Notes under the pieces: generated by a model
Databases searched by the model: none
What the model was told of the DNA's origin: nothing
Seen by the model: only the letters and a program-made list of their open reading frames with translations
Translations under genes and position numbers: made by a program
From: Darksidea phi
Lineage: Eukaryota > Ascomycota > Dothideomycetes > Pleosporales > Lentitheciaceae
Assembly (NCBI GenBank): GCA_030770425.1
Contig: JASJFT010000359.1
Span: 1 to 26,580, forward strand
Length of the DNA: 26,580 nt
Direction: 5' to 3'
Shown: piece after piece, positions 1 through 10,823 of the stretch
Layout of the letters: the number at the start of each line of letters is the position of its first letter
How positions within the stretch are numbered: the stretch's first letter is position 1

Positions 1-1790
1 TATATACCATTCTACTCGGAATAACCTATAGAATCTAGCTATAATAATAGCTTAGTAATATAGGCTAAACCTAAATAAGAAATAACCTATTAAAGGTTAC
101 TTCTTAGGAATTCCTTAATTCCTTATAAGAAGTACCTTATTTTCTAGATAATAGAGTATTATAAAGTAACCGACGTAGAGTTAGTAAGATCGTTTATTAA
201 TATAAAAGGGCTTAATAGAAAGAAGAACTACCTAGTAACTAATAGTAATATAAATACTATTAAAATAGTAAATAATATTACTAATAATAGGTTATTAACT
301 CTTAAGAAGAAAGATTTAGAGAAGGCTACGGCTTTCTATCGTATACTATAGAAATAACTAGTAATTAAGAGTACTAAAGTATTATTAATAAAAGTAAATA
401 GTATTAAGATAAGAGGCTAGAATCGTTCTCTTATAGTAGCTAATAAGATATTAGGTAACTATATTATAAAGCTAAAGCTAAAGATAAAGATTAAGAATAT
501 TAGGCCTATCGATCTTCTAGTAGAAGAGGATAATAAGATAGAATAATATTAATAAGTAATTAGAAAGTTCTATAGCTCTATTCCTATATTTAATCTAAAT
601 AAAGAAGCTATAATAGATATAATAGGGTAACCTCTAGATTAGAGAGTAGTATTAGAAGTTTTAAATTTATAGACTATTTAGGTAAACTAGAAATCTTAAC
701 TAATTATTAAAAGAAAATTACTAAAGGTAGTAATTATATAAATATCTACTAATAAAGAGTTAATATATATAGTTTAATAATTAATAATAAGTTTAATTCT
801 AGTTACTATCCTCTAGTAGAAAGTCTATAGGCTAACTATAGCTATACTATTATCTTAAGACTAGGTTATTAATATTACGTTAAAGCTTCTTAATACTACT
901 AAGTAAGTAAAAAGCTATAGCTCTAATAATAGATTAGGAAAGATATATACTATAAATAAAAGAGAAATAGTAGTAGACTTAGGTCTATTTATACTAATAA
1001 AGCTTTAGGTTTTAAACCTATATTTAGCTTAATAAATTAAGAAGATACTTAAAGTATAAGTAGCTTAATACTATAATATCTAAAGAACTAGAGATAGCTA
1101 TAATAATAAGTTAGATTATATTATAATAAATAAATATAAATACCTTAAAGGTTAGTTTAAAGTAATAACTATAAAATTAGAGATTCTAATATACTAGATT
1201 ATTATTATAGATAACCTCTATAAAGTAATTCTTAATAATAGTATAAAGTTAAATATAATATATCTCTCTACTATATAAGTATTAAATATCTATATTTAGA
1301 ATAAAGACTAAGGTTATCTCCTATTTAGAGAGTATATTAGAATAGTTATTACTAATAAATTAGTAGATAAGTACGTAGAGATAGTCTATAATATTCTAGT
1401 AATAATTAGTATTATTATTATATCTACTTATTTTAAGGTTATAAGAAATATTTAGAGGTTATTAATACTAGATACCTTCTAGTATATAGCTATACGTCTA
1501 GAGATAAAATTTATTCTAATAAATTATTATTACTATAAAATTACTATACTAGATAGATAGAAGACTATCTTTTTTCTTAAGTTAGATCTAGTTCTAATAG
1601 CTAACTATAAAGTAGATAATAATCTATTAAAAAAAGTATAGGGAGTATACCTTTTAGAATAGTATATTCCCTATTCTATTAATACTTAGAACTTCGACTA
1701 CTAAAGAATCGAGAGGGTTCTAATAGAGATATAGAAGGTAGTAGTAATATTAATTTAGATAACTTAGATAATTATAATTATAGTACTAAT
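1..1790 (+). pseudogene. gag: Family A gag-protease frame, 5'-truncated and RIP-inactivated
   Basis: Read from position 1 in the frame beginning at base 1, the sequence makes coding-like protein interrupted only by TAA and TAG codons of the kind RIP makes from CAA, CAG and TGG. Around 1213-1260 it reads Leu-Asn-Asn-Ser followed by a hydrophobic Asn-Ile-Ile run. This matches the retropepsin active-site pattern (Asp-Asp-Gly or Asp-Ser-Gly, then Asn-Leu-Ile) with its Asp and Gly changed by G-to-A, so I call the C-terminal half the protease. The upstream 1.1 kb is the likely capsid and linker region, but I recognise no specific capsid motif. The frame runs to about 1790, where pol continues in the -1 frame. 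The start codon lies outside the window. Confidence 0.65.
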
Positions 1791-1799
1791 AAAGTAAAG

Positions 1800-4700
1800 G
1801 TTAAGAATATATTAGTTTTTATTAAAACTAATACTATTAACTTTCTATTAAAAGAAGAGGGTACTAAAGTAGTAAAAGAGAATAAAGAGAAGAAGGGTAC
1901 TAAGGAGGTAGAAGAAGATATAAAGAAGAAAGAGGAGAAAAAAAAAAATAAAAAGGGGATAAAGATACTAGTACTTTAGTAGTAAGTAACTAGTAGAGGA
2001 GTAAGTAGAGTAGAGGTATTAAAAGTATTAATAATTAGTTAATATTAGTAATATTTTAAATAGAGTAAATTAATTTATCTAGATAGTTATAATAAGAAGT
2101 TAGATTAAAATTTAGACTCTAATATTAAAGTTAAGTAAATACTTTTAGAGATAAGCTAGTATACTAAAAGAAGAAATTAGTACTCCTAATAGTAAGATAG
2201 GTAAGTTAATACCCTCTATAAAATAGTTAATAAGAAGGTTTAACCTATTAATAAGTCCTACGAGGATATTAAGATAGATTTTAAAAGAAAAGATTAAAGA
2301 GAAAGAACTATCTAATAATAACTTAAATACGTATTATTAAGAAAGGTAGAAGTAGATATATTTAATAGAATATTTAAATCTAGATATACGGACTTCCTAA
2401 GAGATTAATAGTTAATATCTAGTTAGATAAAGGAGATATATATTAGAGAGAATCTCTAATTTACTAAAGTAAAGCTTATATATAAGCTAATATACTATTA
2501 AAAGACTACCCTAGTATAGGATTTCTTAGAAATAATAACTATTTATCCTAATATAGCGTTTCTATATTAGATTTAAATAGTATCTTATAAGGTCTAGTAA
2601 GTAAAAGGCTTTTAATACTCTAAAAGACTTAAACTAATTACTATTTAAATAATCTATAAAAGAATCGCCTAAGGTACTCTTAAGATATATAATAGTTAAT
2701 ATTATAACTTATAGTTCCTAGTACTTAAGAAGAATAAAGACTATTAATTAATTAATAATATTTAAATCTTAAATAGTTTTACTAAGAGGGACGCGAACCT
2801 CTTACCTTCTATTAATAAGTTTTTAAAGTAGCTAGCTAGAAGAGCTATTTATTTACTCTTTAATCTATTCTTAGATTATAATTAGATACTACTTTATATA
2901 AGCTTAAGGGATAAAATAACCTTTTAAACTCCTATTAGACTAGTAAAATAGTATACTATTCTAATAGATATAACTAATTTAGTAGTAGTATTTTAAAGGG
3001 TAGTAATAAAGATTTTAGAGAAGTACTTCCCTAATATATTACTATTTATTAATAATATTATAGTAGTTAATCCTTTTAGTACTTATAGTAAAGAAGAAGT
3101 ATTACTAAAGGTCTACTAATATATATTCGAGTATATCTAAAAACTAGATATAGTAATAGTAAATATTAAATATATAAAGATAATAGTATCTAGTACTAAG
3201 TTCTATTAGGGTATCTTTTAACTAGATATTATAGACTATAAAGTAGATATTAAAGGATAATTTCCTAATAGTAGTAAGGTAATAAAGATCTAGGACTAAC
3301 TAGAATATAGAAATATTAAGAAGGTCCGATAGTTTATTAGGATTTATATTTACTATTAATAATAGGTCTTTTACTTCTTCTTTAAGATAGAATCCTTATT
3401 CTAATTACTTTATAAGAATACTAAATAGATATAAAGAGAGTCTTGAAGAGAAGCTATAAGAATCTTAAAGACTAATATTATATTAGTACCTACTTTAGTA
3501 GTACTAGATATTAAATTAAAACGTCGAGTCTATCTATATATAGATACTAGTTAATAAAATAGTAAAGTAGTACTTAAATAAGTTAGAAAGAATAACCTTT
3601 AATACCCTATTAGATTTAAAAATATACTATAGTCTAAGGCTAAATTAAAATAGTACTCTACTAAGTTAAAATATAAGGTAGTACTCTAAATATTAAAGAA
3701 GTTTAGTCTATATCTCTATAGTACCCGATTTACTATTAAGATAGATACTAATACCTTAATTATATAGCTTAATTAGTTATCTACTAATCTTTCTAGATTA
3801 GTAATAAATTAGTAACTAGCTATAATCCTACTCTAGGACTTTAAAATCTAATATAGGTCTAGGAAAAAGAATATAATTACTAATACCTTATTAAGATATT
3901 CTTAGCTAGAAGAATAAGTTTAACCCTAAAAAGAAGAGGAAGACTTAGAACTATTTATAGACTATATTATTAATAAGTATAATAAGTTAGTAGAAGTCTT
4001 TACTATTACTAATTTAAGAATTCTTAATAATAGCTATTTAGATAAATTAAAAAAGATTACTTACTTCTTATATATAGTATATAAGCCCGATAGACTATTA
4101 AGAAGTAAGAAAAGAAGTTAAGTAAAGATTATATAGACTTTCTTTATAAAAGATAAGTACCTTTTTAAGAAATTAATCTAGAATCTAGCTATTTAACGGA
4201 TAGTTAATAATTCTAATATTTAAAAGGCTCTAGTATAGGAAGTTTATTAAGTACTATACTATTAAGGTATCTAAGGAATATTTATAATAATTTAGTATTA
4301 GTTTTAATAAAAGAACTAGTTTTAAATAGTAGTAAAAGAGCTTTAGAGCTACCTTAAGTATTAATAGAAGTAAAATAATAGAATAGAAGAGATACTTAAG
4401 ATTAATAACTCTAGGGTTATATAGAACTAATAGACTATTAATATTACTTATATATTTATTAGTAAAGAAGAAGTTTAGTTTCTTATAGTCGCGCGTAAAT
4501 ACCTATTAAGATAGATTAAAGCTAGGGCTCTAAAGAATACTATATCTAAAAATATTATAAAGTTTATCTATTAGAATATTATTTACTAATAGGGAGCGTT
4601 TTTCTAACTAAGTATTAATAGAGGGCCTAAGAATAGATTAGTAGTTAAAGTATTAACTAAGTACTATAAAATATATAGAATCTAGGTATTTTTATATAAT

Positions 4701-5640
4701 TTAAAGGTATAAGACTTAATTAAGAGAGGTTACTAATTACTAGTTATTATACTAGTAAAGCTACTAGGTTACTAATTAGAGAACCTACTATTAGTACTAT
4801 AGGTTAATAGAGTAATAGTCTAATACTTAACTAGATATATACTAGCTAAGCTAGTAATAGAGATTTAATCTATTCTACTAATTAAACTTAGCCTAGAATT
4901 ATAGTAGATACTTCTATAGAATAAAGTAATTTTAACCTCTAATTTACTTATACTTTAAGCGAAATAACTTAAGTAGAAGGGTAAGAAGTTAGTAAAAGTA
5001 ATTAGTTATATCTAGTAGTATAGGCTTAAGGTAGCTAATTAATAGAATTAAGTAAAAGGTAATTAAAGTAATCTAGTAGCTAGAGATTTAGTTTTTATTT
5101 AGAATACTATTAGAGCTAATAATTAATTAGTAAAGTAGAAGTTTAATAATAGATAGCTAGGATCTTATTATATAGTAGAGGCTAGAGTAGAGTACTTATA
5201 TTATAGACTTATAGAGCTTAATAGAACTCTATTTACTTATACTATATATAGTAATTAGTTAAAATAGTTCTATTAGAGGGATTCTAATAATAAGGTAATA
5301 GAGATATAGAGTAGACTAAAGCTAATTAGAGAAGACCTACTAATTAATAATTATTATTTAATACTAAGAGCTCTAAGGTATAAAGAAGTTAAAGAGCTAG
5401 ATAAAGATTATCTAATAACGTAAGTATAGACTAATTATATAAAGTTCTTTATAATAGAAGTATCCTTAATATAAAAGTAAGCTCTATTACTAAAGGTTAT
5501 TATTTAATAGTTTATAGCTAGACTAGAGATTAAAGAAATAGAAGATTAGGTAACTAGTAGTAAATTAAGGAGTAGTAACGAAGAGTAATTAACTAAAAGA
5601 TAGTTAATTTAGTTAAAAAGGGATTATAGGTTCTAAGCTA
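1800..5640 (+). pseudogene. pol: Family A Gypsy pol: RT, RNase H, integrase, RIP-inactivated
   Basis: One frame (codon starts divisible by 3) stays coherent for about 3.8 kb despite many RIP stops. It begins with a Glu/Lys-rich linker (1854-1970). RT covers about 2600-3260: a conserved Thr-Lys-Arg-Asp-Ala segment at 2781 precedes the active-site box at 3045-3056, which now reads Phe-Ile-Asn-Asn where the family has Phe-Ile-Asp-Asp. RNase H follows (about 3420-3900) with Leu-Tyr-Ile-Asp at 3534-3545. In the integrase, Asn-Arg-Gly-Pro-Lys-Asn at 4617-4634 replaces the usual Asp-Gly-Gly-Pro-Glu-Asn, and the catalytic Glu before Arg-Gly-His is Lys at 4722-4724. A Leu-Gly-Ser-Tyr segment at 5157 fits a GPY/F domain. 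I see no chromodomain. Every active-site loss is a G-to-A change. Confidence 0.88.
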
Positions 5641-5698
5641 TAATTAAAACTATTTATTTATTTTAATTTTCTAGTTTTTATTTCCTATTATTATTATT
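5641..5698 (+). other. T-rich spacer after family A pol
   Basis: About 58 bases, T-rich and ending in repeated TTA triplets, separate the last coherent pol codons from the next coding-like frame. It is too short to contain an LTR. No promoter or terminator can be called in sequence this mutated. Confidence 0.4.
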
Positions 5699-6000
5699 AT
5701 AGACCTAGTAGAGAAGGATTATTAGTAATAAGAAAGAAATAAATTAGAAAGTAAGATTTTAAGAGCTATAAGCTAGTCTATAGAAGTCTAAAGACTATAT
5801 AAAAATACTAGAAGCTAGATATAAGAAGCTATAAAGAGAAGAACTAAGAGCTAATTACTAGTTAAAGAAGTAAAACCTAGGAAATTTATATAGTCTAAGT
5901 AGTAGTAATATTACTACTACTACTACGACCTCTACTACTATTATAGTCGCTATAATAGATATTCTTAGAACTTTTACCTTTATCTTTATTCTTACCCTTA
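5699..6000 (+). pseudogene. Coiled-coil and Ser/Thr-rich coding remnant, possible gag N-terminus
   Basis: In the frame with codon starts divisible by 3, residues rich in Lys, Glu, Leu and Arg (about 5715-5890) have the spacing of a coiled coil. A run of Ser and Thr codons follows (5890-5940), then a Phe/Thr-rich stretch. An N-terminal coiled coil followed by a low-complexity linker is common in Gag proteins of fungal Gypsy elements, so this may be the start of a gag. That is inference from layout: no capsid or zinc-knuckle motif was seen. It starts about 60 bases after the pol of the left element, in the same frame. It could be a third ORF of that element or the gag of a second element whose LTR is not visible. 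Confidence 0.35.
5898..5921. repeat. 24-bp perfect palindrome in an AGT/ACT triplet run
   Basis: Three AGT triplets, AAT, then the exact reverse complement (ATT and three ACT) form a perfect 24-base inverted repeat inside a Ser/Thr codon run. It is most simply explained as low-complexity coding sequence, not as a regulatory site. Confidence 0.6.
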
Positions 6001-8030
6001 TTCTTAAATAACTAATAAGGAATTATTAGTATATTAGAATCCTCTAATACTTTATTAATAGTATAAGCTATAGTAGATAAATTAAACTAGATATAAGGAT
6101 AATTAGAATTTAGAAATAATAGCTAGCTAGATTAAATTAGAGAACTACTTTAATATTAGTTTTAGTACTTGTATTATACTTAAAGCTCGCGCTACTAATA
6201 CTAGTATTTAATTAGCTTATACTACTCTTACTTAATATTACTAAAGCTACTCTACTTAGATCTAGATAATTATTAAGAATAACTAGAAGACTAAAGATAA
6301 AAGTATAACTTAATTAGCTTAGTTCTAATAGACTTATTAAGGAGCTAGATTATAGAGTAGTATAAGAGAGGGCTTAAAGAAGAGTCTAATTAAGAGTCTA
6401 ATTAAGAGCTTAAAGGGGAGCTACTAGTATAAGAGCTAGTTAGAGAAACTTAAGAGAGAGAATAGTATAATTACGTCTTACTTAGGTTTATAATATTACT
6501 AAAGTCGATTTTAGTAAATAGGTATATAGTATTAGTACTATCTTATCTAATAGATTAGTAAGTAAAGATAAGAGAAGGAAATTAAAAATAACTTATAAAA
6601 TATAAAGTAGAACTTTAAATTTTTATTAACTATATAGTTAGTATAGGATCCTTAGACTATTAACTAATCGTTCTAGTATACCTATTAATAGCTAGTCTAG
6701 ATCTTACTAGCCTTTAGATTAGTATATTAATTATAGACTAGACTAGCTCTACTACTATAATCTCGAACCTAGAATATATAATAGTATATATTAGTTTAAA
6801 TATTTTATAAATAGAAACCCCTCTAGGTTTCTAAGCTAAAGAAGTTATAAATAGTTATACTACCCTTTATAAAGAAGTTTAAATTATAAATAATAATAAG
6901 ATTATATTAAACTATATATTAGATAATATTAGTACGTAAAATAGCCCCTAGAGGGATACTCTAATACTTAATATTATAGAGGTATTAGTTAAAATTAATC
7001 TAGAAAACTTAATTAATAATTTAATTAGCCTATAAGATTATTATTAATAAATTAATATAGGTAATAACTAATTAGAAAGAAAGAAAACTTATATTACTCT
7101 AGAATAGTAGTATTAGCTATTACTAATAGATAGTCGTAGAGCTTTAATTCTTAGTTATCTTTTCTACCTCCTAAAGACTAGTTAGAAGAGTACTAGCTAC
7201 TATTACTACTACTAGAGGTATCTATAGTAGTACTACCCGTAGATAGGTTAATAGTAATACCTTTATTAGATATAGCTAGAAGGAGAAGTAAGAGACTTAG
7301 AGGCTAAGAAGCTAAAGGCTTAAAAGACTATTAGACTAGTAAATAAGAAGAGTAGTTATAAAGAAAAGGTTAAAGAGTTTAAGAAAGTACTAAAAGGGGT
7401 TTTTTATATATATTTTAACTAGCTATTAGCTATAGAGAAGTTAAAGTAAGAGTATTTAAAGACTTATCTATAGATATCGTTATAAGGTTACTAGGTAAGA
7501 GTTTAAGGGCTATATAAAAATAAGAGAGCTTATTAAAAAGCTAGACCTAAATTAGAGACTAATTAGTTTTATAATAATATATTAAATTAGTTAAAGAAAG
7601 CTTATCTTTATAATTATATTAACTTACTATTAAAGGCCCTAGGTAGAGAGAGGCGTTAAGATTAAACTATAACCTATTTACTAAGAAGAAGGGAAATAAG
7701 AGGTCTATTAATAGCTCCTCAAGACTATTTAAAGGTAGAGATTACTTAAAGAAGGATTCTTAATAGACTAGTAGTAGGGTTTACTATTAATAACGTACTA
7801 GTATTATATAGAGTTACTTAATTAGGTAGTAGAGCTTAAGAAGACTAAGCTCTTTTAGTTAAAAAGGAAAATAAAGTATAGTAGTAAAGAATATCTTCTA
7901 ATCGAGTATTAAAGGCTTAGATAAGCGGTAAAACGTTAGACTAGACTCTAAAAGGGTATTATCTAGAAGAGTCTTTAGTTAGTATTCGTTATCTACCCTA
8001 TTATATAGTAGATAGAGGTAATAGTTTAAT
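6001..8030 (+). pseudogene. Unassigned long coding-like frame (about 670 codons), RIP-inactivated
   Basis: The frame with codon starts at 1 modulo 3 reads as protein from about 6001 to a stop near 8030, broken only by TAA and TAG codons at plausible Gln, Arg or Trp sites. Features in order: a segment rich in stops that were probably Trp or Gln (6060-6300); two copies of a 12-base unit starting gagtct at 6382-6405; a hydrophobic region (6480-6800); a short Tyr run at 7199-7212; a Lys/Glu-rich, probably helical segment (7285-7450); and a basic, Arg-rich segment (7640-7780) containing an unmutated CAA codon at 7720. I recognise no transposase DDE, RT or zinc-finger motif. It may continue the coiled-coil remnant upstream after a frame change (a gag), or be a captured host gene. 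It ends about 100 bases before the family B junction. Confidence 0.45.
6382..6412 (+). repeat. Two tandem 12-bp units plus a partial third
   Basis: The unit gagtctaattaa occurs twice in a row and is followed by a diverged third start (gagctt). The period is a multiple of three, so it preserves the surrounding reading frame and encodes a short Glu-Ser-Asn repeat. Confidence 0.6.
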
Positions 8031-8130
8031 TAATTAATTTTAGCTATCTATTCTATTAACTCTTCCCTCTTATTCCTCTAACTATAGGTTATAAGCTCCG
8101 CTACTCTATCTCTAATATACCTATATACTA
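8031..8130. other. Pyrimidine-rich spacer to the family B junction
   Basis: About 100 bases between the end of the unassigned frame and the point where similarity to family B gag begins (8131 aligns with 15183). The plus strand is pyrimidine-rich. It may be the edge of the element on the left, but no LTR end or target duplication could be defined. Confidence 0.4.
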
Positions 8131-8707
8131 TAATATATAGCTCTTTTAGATATAGTAATACCTTAAAGACTTAATATATTTAAGACTTTATATATAATAA
8201 TATTTTAAAAAGATTCTACTATAATATAAGATTCTCTTTAATAATATTTAAGTTTAATTCTATATTAAAAAGACTCTAGACCTATATTAGAATATCTATA
8301 AAAAGATATATTCTTATATTACTAATAATTTATAAGAATTTATTATTAGTATTTAGTTCTAATAGTATTATAATAATATTAGTAACTAAGACTTATCTTT
8401 TTTTATAGATAAGTTAACCTTCTCTTCTTAAAATTTATCTAACCTATTATTACCTTTAAAATAGTATTTCTAATAGTTTCTCTTTTAGTTAATTTTAGAT
8501 TAGAATATTAACGCTATATTCTTAGAACGTAATAGGGTTCTTAATAAAGACTATCTAGTATTACCCTATTAAAAGAGCTTCTAATTCTATTTCTTCTAGC
8601 TAGAATTACTTAAAGTTATTAAAGATATAGTATACTTTCTACTTATAGTTAAGTTAAGGCTAAAAGCCTTTAGAAGAGTAGCTAGTATAGAGATAAAATA
8701 TACTACT
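8131..8707 (-). mobile_element. Family B copy 1 (oldest), left fragment: 3' part of gag
   Basis: This stretch is a direct repeat of 15183-15766 with differences that look like transitions, so it is the same minus-strand gag/pol-start region of family B. It ends at the target duplication ctact (8703-8707), and its continuation is found at 25872-26506. Put together, the two pieces equal the uninterrupted 15183-16388 segment of copy 2. The left end at 8131 is abrupt: pol, expected further left, is missing. The copy was therefore truncated or interrupted by the DNA now at its left. Confidence 0.85.
8703..8707. repeat. Target-site duplication, left copy (ctact)
   Basis: Five bases immediately left of the LTR at 8708, matched by ctact at 25872-25876 immediately right of the LTR at 25871. 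Five bases is the usual Ty3/Gypsy duplication length. The repeat defines the ends of copy 2. Confidence 0.85.
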
Positions 8708-8893
8708 TATAAGGTATATATAGATAGGTAGATATAGAGATACTAAGATAGTAAAAGGATTATATTTAAATAGAGATAAGACGAATCCTTAAAAAGATAT
8801 AATAATAGAACGTAGAACTATATAGGGTCTAGTATATAACTATAGTCGGGCCGATAATAATCTAGGAGTTCTCTAGTAAAAGTAGATATAATA
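8708..8893 (-). repeat. 3' LTR of copy 2 (186 bp)
   Basis: The reverse complement of this segment matches the LTRs at 16984-17169 and 25375-25560 over all 186 bases, with only scattered transitions. The ends read TA...TA in the element's own orientation, as expected if canonical TG...CA ends were hit by RIP. Confidence 0.9.
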
Positions 8894-8897
8894 TAGT

Positions 8898-8910
8898 CTT
8901 CCCCTTTTCT
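8898..8910 (-). other. Polypurine tract of copy 2
   Basis: On the minus strand this is a 13-base purine run (agaaaaggggaag) just inside the 3' LTR. In LTR retrotransposons such a tract primes plus-strand DNA synthesis. It matches the tract at 25358-25371 in copy 3, and its position confirms which LTR is the 3' one. Confidence 0.8.
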
Positions 8911-9647
8911 AAAGGCCGTCCCGGCCCTTATAAAGAGTTATTTACTATAACGTCTTCTACTAGTCCCCTTACTTCTTTTAGAAAAGTTTATCTAAGTATC
9001 TATACTTCCGAAAAACCCTATTTTTAAGGAAAAAATAATTTTATAGAGAAGATCTTTTAGGTATTTAGTATCTATATTATACCCTACCGTCTTAATAGGG
9101 AGTTTTCGTAGTCTTTCTAACCTCGTAGCTCTTAACCTTAACTCTATAATTATAGTTAATTTAATTAAAAAGTATATATAACTTAAGTATTAGTCTATTA
9201 TTAGTATATATTTATAACTTTTATCTATTACTATTATAGCTTATAGTCTATATATATCCTTATAGATCCTTATATTAGTAGTAATAGTATTACTACTCCC
9301 CTTATAGGTAATTTTTAATAACTTCTATTTAATAGATACTTACTATCTTTATATAAGAGCTATTTATTAAGTATAATCTCTATAATTACTCTACTTACTC
9401 GTAATATCTTTATAAAGACTTCAGGACTAGCCTAGACTCTATTTAATTTAGTCTTAATACTTATTATAATAGTATAACTTAGTAGTACTTAGTAATTATT
9501 AGCTACCGTCTATTATAACTTATAATTATATTAAATTACTCGTTTACCTATAGCTCTTTTAGTAAGAGAAATTCTATTTATATCTTTATAGATATTTACC
9601 TAAGAGGTAATAAATTATTATATATTATATCTCTTTAGATACCTTTA
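8911..9647 (-). other. Non-coding 3' tail of copy 2
   Basis: About 740 bases between the end of the ORF3 frame and the polypurine tract, matching 24621-25357 in reverse complement. No coherent reading frame was seen in either copy. It is probably 3' untranslated sequence. Confidence 0.5.
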
Positions 9648-10823
9648 TTTCTATATTTTAGACTTTTACTAGTAAGTATTTAGGATACTATTAGCTTAAA
9701 TATAGAACGGTCTCTCTTAGTATAAGTATAAGAAGATATATTTACTCTTAGATTTCTCTACTTTATTCCTTAATACTTTTAAGATTCTATTCCTTATTAT
9801 AATTACCTCTACTAGCTAGTATAGTAATACTATCCTTTTTAAGTATATCTATACTCTCCTTATCTATTTAGAGTCTTAGCTCTCCCTTATATACTATTAG
9901 TATATAAACTACCTCCTTTAGTTTATATAGAAGTTTAATATAGCTAAGCTCTATTAAATTACTTTAAACGATTAGTACTAGAAGGTTAATATTTATACTA
10001 CCTATAGTAGGTATAAAGCTTATTATTAAACTTACTTAGTAGTATATACTAGTCTTCTCCTTTTCTTACTAACGTAGTTCTATTAATAATTCGTATAGAT
10101 TAAGTCTACTTTTTACTACTACTTTAACCTTCTTATCTTTACTATTAAGCGCGCTTAGTATTATAATATCTAAGCTACTCGTAATAATAAGGATATAGAT
10201 TCTAATATACTTAAGAAAATTTAACGGGATATATAGTCCTATACTTTTAATATTAATACTAGTTAGAACTAGTATAAAGCTAAGTAGAAGCGTTTAATTA
10301 AGGATACTAGTAGTAAGGTAGAATTATATTAGGCTCTAGCTACGGTATATAAGTTTAACTTCTAGTATTATTAAGTATATTTTACTATCTTTCTAACGGC
10401 TTCCTATACTAATTCCTCTAGTATAGACTAGGTAGTATTAGCTATTTAGTATTTACTAACTTTATAGCCTTTACTATCTATAAGACTTATTTTATTAAGT
10501 ATAACTCGTCGACTAGTATACCCCTTAGGGCTATTAATTATAAGTATTATTAATACTATTATAGTCCTAATATCCCTAATAGGAATATTATTAATAGAGG
10601 TATAACGTCTATTATCTCTTAAAAGAGGACGCCGCGAAGTTTCTCTAGGAACTTCTCGTCTAGTATATAGAGCTTACTTAGGTTATCTTCGAACTATATA
10701 GTACTTAGCTAAGGTTTCTCTCTAATAGATATTATTAGGTATATAAATAGAATAAATATCTATATTAAAAGTCTAGTCTTACTAATTACTTTTTAAGTAC
10801 GTATTCTTTTAGATATATATCTT
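9648..10823 (-). pseudogene. ORF3 of copy 2, unknown product, RIP-inactivated
   Basis: This is the minus-strand counterpart of the third coding-like frame of copy 3 (23461-24620). The parts I read in detail (about 9800-10690) stay in the same frame relative to the copy 3 version, without indels, and the stops are of RIP type. The frame is therefore a property of the family, not an accident of one copy. No domain was recognised. Limits are transferred from copy 3 and approximate to about 20 bases. Confidence 0.5.

Larger units (their letters stand above)
1..5640 (+). mobile_element. Family A Ty3/Gypsy retrotransposon, internal region, left end outside window
   Basis: Domains run in the order expected for Ty3/Gypsy elements: gag-like region, aspartic protease, reverse transcriptase, RNase H, integrase and a GPY/F-like tail, all on the plus strand. 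The window starts inside the gag-like frame, so the 5' LTR and the start of gag lie to the left. No LTR of this family was found: nothing in 5640-8130 recurs in 1-700, and the 3' boundary is unknown. It is a different family from the nested elements to the right, because its RT and integrase motifs differ. It is inactive because of many in-frame stops and lost catalytic residues. Confidence 0.88.

Noticed and set aside
7640..8030. C-terminus of a pogo/Fot1-type transposase
   Set aside because: The basic tail looked superficially similar, but no DDE residues or helix-turn-helix could be found in the frame.
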